Source: Acidobacteriota bacterium (GTDB lineage Bacteria; Acidobacteriota; Terriglobia; Acidiferrales; UBA7541). Taken from it: a stretch of 8,823 nt of DNA. The translations under genes and the position numbers were made by a program. This document shows positions 7,004 to 8,823 of this stretch, piece after piece (the stretch's first letter is position 1; the number at the start of each line of letters is the position of its first letter). The stretch spans positions 1 to 8,823 of the forward strand of contig QHYF01000209.1 of the NCBI GenBank assembly GCA_003224075.1, in the 5' to 3' direction. A model generated the notes under the pieces. It ran no database searches. It saw only the letters and a program-made list of their open reading frames with translations, and was not told the DNA's origin.

Positions 7004-8038
7004 ATGGCTACCTCGGGCAAAGCTCCGCGCAACGCTCGTCCGGCAAATGACGCCGCGCTCCTCACCAGCCGCGACAATCGCTGGCTCAAGGACTTTCGCA
7101 TGGCCTTGCGCGGAGGTCTGCCCACGGAAGACGGATTCGTCGGCGTTGAAGGCGTTCGCCTCGTCGAAGAGGCCCTGCGTTCCGGCTGCCCCATCCAGGC
7201 CGTTCTCTTCAGCGAAATCGGCGAGCGGCACCACGAACGTCTTGCTCCATTGATCGGTCGGCCAGAGATGGCCTTTCCCACTCTTCGAACGACTGACCGC
7301 CTTTTCGAAGGTCTCGCTGATACCGAACATCCCCAAGGTGTCGCAGCTCTTGTCAAACCTCGCTCGGTCTCGTTCGATGACCTTGTCCGCACTTCGGCTT
7401 CTGCATGCGCTCCCTTGCTCGTTGTGCTCGCGGGCGTCCAGGATCCCGGCAACGTCGGAACCATCCTTCGCACCGCTGCCGCTTTCGGGGCAACGGGCGC
7501 TGTCACGGCGGCTTCCGGTATCAGCGGCACGGCGAGCCCTTATTCACCGAAAGCTCTGCGCGCTTCCGCTGGCGCGGCCCTGCATCTTCCCATTCTTGCC
7601 GGAGTATCGCTTGCGATTCTTCTGACGCAGTTCAAGGTCGCTGGCGTCCGCACGCTGGCTTCCAGCGTCCACGAAAGTGTCGATCGCTTAGCGATCGCAC
7701 ATGAAAAAAGATCGCTCGGCGATCGCACACATGAAAAAGATAGCTCAGCGATCGCACATGAGAAAGGCGACGACGCGCAGCCGCTGCTTGCTCCCTGGGA
7801 AGTCGATTGGTGCCAGCCGGTGGCGCTGCTGGTCGGCAACGAAGGCGCGGGCCTCCCCGGGGAAATCGAGCGTAGCGCCGATGCGCGCATTCGTATTCCC
7901 ATGGCGAGTGGCGTCGAATCGCTCAATGCCGCCGCCGCTGCCGCCATAGTGTTTTACGAAGCCGCCCGCCAAAGGAACTCCGCCGCCGCTCCACACATCA
8001 AAAACTCGGCCGCTTCGCGATCACCAATATCACCGTGA
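7004..8038 (+). CDS. SpoU/TrmH-family RNA 2'-O-methyltransferase with internal repeat insert
   Basis: AdoMet-dependent SPOUT enzyme that probably methylates a ribose 2'-OH in rRNA or tRNA; the target nucleotide cannot be told from sequence. Numbering is from ATG 7004 (344 residues). About 20-120 form the N-terminal L30e-like substrate-binding domain (FVGVEGVRLVEEAL; EHPQGVAAL). The catalytic SPOUT domain has motif 1 DPGNVGTILRTAAAFG with Asn150 and Arg156, motif 2 LLVGNEGAGLP with Asn279 and Glu280, and motif 3 IPMASGVESLN with Glu305, Ser306 and Asn308, the knot that binds AdoMet. Residues 227-254, between motifs 1 and 2, are encoded by three tandem palindromic repeats and interrupt a normally shorter loop. 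A low-complexity tail follows the domain (about 325-344). Start uncertain: in-frame TTG 6986 and GTG 7001 are alternatives, and none has a clear Shine-Dalgarno sequence. The stop overlaps the rarA GTG, suggesting coupling. Confidence 0.9.
   Translation: MATSGKAPRNARPANDAALLTSRDNRWLKDFRMALRGGLPTEDGFVGVEGVRLVEEALRSGCPIQAVLFSEIGERHHERLAPLIGRPEMAFPTLRTTDRLFEGLADTEHPQGVAALVKPRSVSFDDLVRTSASACAPLLVVLAGVQDPGNVGTILRTAAAFGATGAVTAASGISGTASPYSPKALRASAGAALHLPILAGVSLAILLTQFKVAGVRTLASSVHESVDRLAIAHEKRSLGDRTHEKDSSAIAHEKGDDAQPLLAPWEVDWCQPVALLVGNEGAGLPGEIERSADARIRIPMASGVESLNAAAAAAIVFYEAARQRNSAAAPHIKNSAASRSPISP
7682..7765 (+). repeat. Three tandem palindromic units inside the methyltransferase gene
   Basis: Three head-to-tail copies lie at 7682-7709 (28 nt), 7710-7738 (29 nt) and 7739-7765 (27 nt). 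Each consists of an inverted repeat GATCGC-NNN-GCGATC (the left arm is GATAGC in the third copy), then GCAC, ATGA and an A-rich end. Each contains the 8-bp palindrome GCGATCGC (7691-7698, 7719-7726, 7748-7755). The first hairpin can extend to arms 7677-7687 and 7691-7700 with one bulged T. Differences are a one-A gain in copy 1, an extra CA in copy 2 and a few substitutions. The total of 84 nt encodes 28 residues, with His-Glu-Lys at the end of each unit. It resembles palindromic elements of the REP or Rickettsia RPE kind in structure, not in sequence that I can identify. Confidence 0.9.
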
Positions 8039-8823
8039 GCCTCTTTTCAAAATTGCCTGCACCGGCGCCGGAACCCGGCGTGCCCGCCGCCAACCAGCCG
8101 CTCGCCGAGCGCATGCGGCCGCGCACGCTTGATGAATTCATCGGCCAGGAAAAACTTCTCGGGCCCGGCAAGCCGCTGCGCATTCAGATCGAAAGCGACA
8201 ACCTCGGCTCCATGCTTTTCTGGGGCCCGCCCGGTTGCGGAAAAACTACGCTGGCGCGCCTCATCGCGCGGCTCACGCGTTCCGATTTCCTGCCATTCAG
8301 CGCCGTCCTTACGGGCATCAAGGAAATCAAGGAAGTCATGTCCGCAGCCGAGTACAAAGCCCGCTCCGGCCACCGCACCATCGTCTTCGTCGACGAAGTT
8401 CACCGCTTCAACAAAGCGCAGCAGGATGCCTTTCTTCCCCATGTCGAGGCCGGTCACATCATTTTCATCGGCGCAACTACGGAGAATCCCTCGTTTGAAG
8501 TGATCTCCCCGCTCCTCTCCCGCACCAAGGTTTACGTCCTCGATCCTCTCACCACGCCCCAAATCGTCGAACTTCTCCGCCGCGCCCTTGGCGATAAAGA
8601 ACACGGCTTCGGCAGCGAATCCATCGAAGCCTCAGAAGACATGCTCTTTCGCATTGCTTCCTTCGCGAATGGCGACGCCCGCGCTGCTTACAACACGCTC
8701 GAACTGGCCGTCCGCGCCGCGCGTCCCAATGAAAATGCCGCACGAGTCATCACGCCGGAACTCCTCGAAGACGTCCTCCAGCGAAAACTTCTCCGCTACG
8801 ACAAGGCCGGCGAAGAGCATTAC
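8035..8823 (+). CDS. rarA: Replication-associated recombination protein A (RarA/MgsA), 3' partial
   Basis: AAA+ ATPase related to clamp-loader subunits and eukaryotic WRNIP1; it acts as a tetramer at stalled replication forks and interacts with SSB. The frame is open from GTG 8035 to the window edge, giving 263 residues of an expected 430-450. It begins with LFSKLP and a Pro/Ala-rich stretch, then LAERMRPRTLDEFIGQEKLL, the classic RarA start. Walker A is GPPGCGKTT (64-72), Walker B is VFVDEVHRF with Asp120 and Glu121, sensor 1 is GATTENPSF (146-154), and LLSR (160-163) holds the probable arginine finger. The C-terminal end shown is LLRYDKAGEEHY, which in the family leads into the tetramerisation domain, so that domain is off the window. 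The GTG start overlaps the methyltransferase stop as GTGA (8035-8038) and no Shine-Dalgarno sequence is visible. An internal ATG at 8113 would remove the conserved N-terminus, so GTG is preferred. Confidence 0.95.
   Translation, partial: MSLFSKLPAPAPEPGVPAANQPLAERMRPRTLDEFIGQEKLLGPGKPLRIQIESDNLGSMLFWGPPGCGKTTLARLIARLTRSDFLPFSAVLTGIKEIKEVMSAAEYKARSGHRTIVFVDEVHRFNKAQQDAFLPHVEAGHIIFIGATTENPSFEVISPLLSRTKVYVLDPLTTPQIVELLRRALGDKEHGFGSESIEASEDMLFRIASFANGDARAAYNTLELAVRAARPNENAARVITPELLEDVLQRKLLRYDKAGEEHY

Noticed and set aside
6778..7530. 250-codon minus-strand frame across tsaC start, the gap and the methyltransferase
   Set aside because: Arg/Ser-rich shadow translation overlapping two well-supported genes in other frames.
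7682..7765. CRISPR array
   Set aside because: The units abut with no unique spacers, there are only three, and they lie within a reading frame with no cas genes nearby.
8047..8604. 185-codon minus-strand frame over rarA
   Set aside because: The plus-strand RarA frame is continuous from 8035 to the window edge with all AAA+ motifs, so this is its shadow.

Overview
The window is a compact, GC-rich stretch of bacterial chromosome made up almost entirely of housekeeping genes, with codons strongly favouring C or G in the third position. I see no phage, plasmid, IS, CRISPR or RNA gene. The protein sequences are compatible with Acidobacteriota (Terriglobia-like) or another GC-rich soil lineage. 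That is an impression from the look of the proteins, not a demonstrated placement.

Layout. Positions 1-2061 (+) hold oligopeptidase B (ptrB), with its extreme N-terminus cut off by the window edge. Positions 2072-4774 (+) hold mutS (mismatch recognition ATPase), and 4771-5952 (+) hold anmK (anhydro-MurNAc kinase), whose start overlaps the mutS stop by 4 nt. These three genes are tightly packed and probably form one transcription unit. A 214-nt convergent gap (5953-6166), pyrimidine-rich on the + strand, has no clear terminator. Positions 6167-6802 (-) hold tsaC (threonylcarbamoyl-AMP synthase). A 201-nt divergent gap (6803-7003) should carry the promoters for tsaC and for the next unit. Positions 7004-8038 (+) hold a SpoU/TrmH-type RNA 2'-O-methyltransferase, which overlaps by 4 nt the GTG start of rarA (8035 to beyond the window end), a clamp-loader-like AAA+ ATPase of replication-fork maintenance.

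Functions. Two genes act in genome maintenance (mutS, rarA), two in RNA modification (tsaC for tRNA t6A, and the SPOUT methyltransferase), one in cell-wall recycling (anmK) and one in peptide degradation (ptrB). I see no single dedicated pathway. The links between neighbours are mainly short stop/start overlaps that suggest translational coupling.

The most unusual element is inside the methyltransferase gene. Three head-to-tail copies of a roughly 28-bp palindromic unit (7682-7765), each containing GCGATCGC, are inserted in frame in a loop of the catalytic domain. The units are 28, 29 and 27 nt long, so individually they shift the frame, but together they make exactly 28 codons and the frame is restored. 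This looks like a small palindromic repeat that has invaded a coding sequence. Otherwise the window is ordinary, and I did not find a new multi-gene system.
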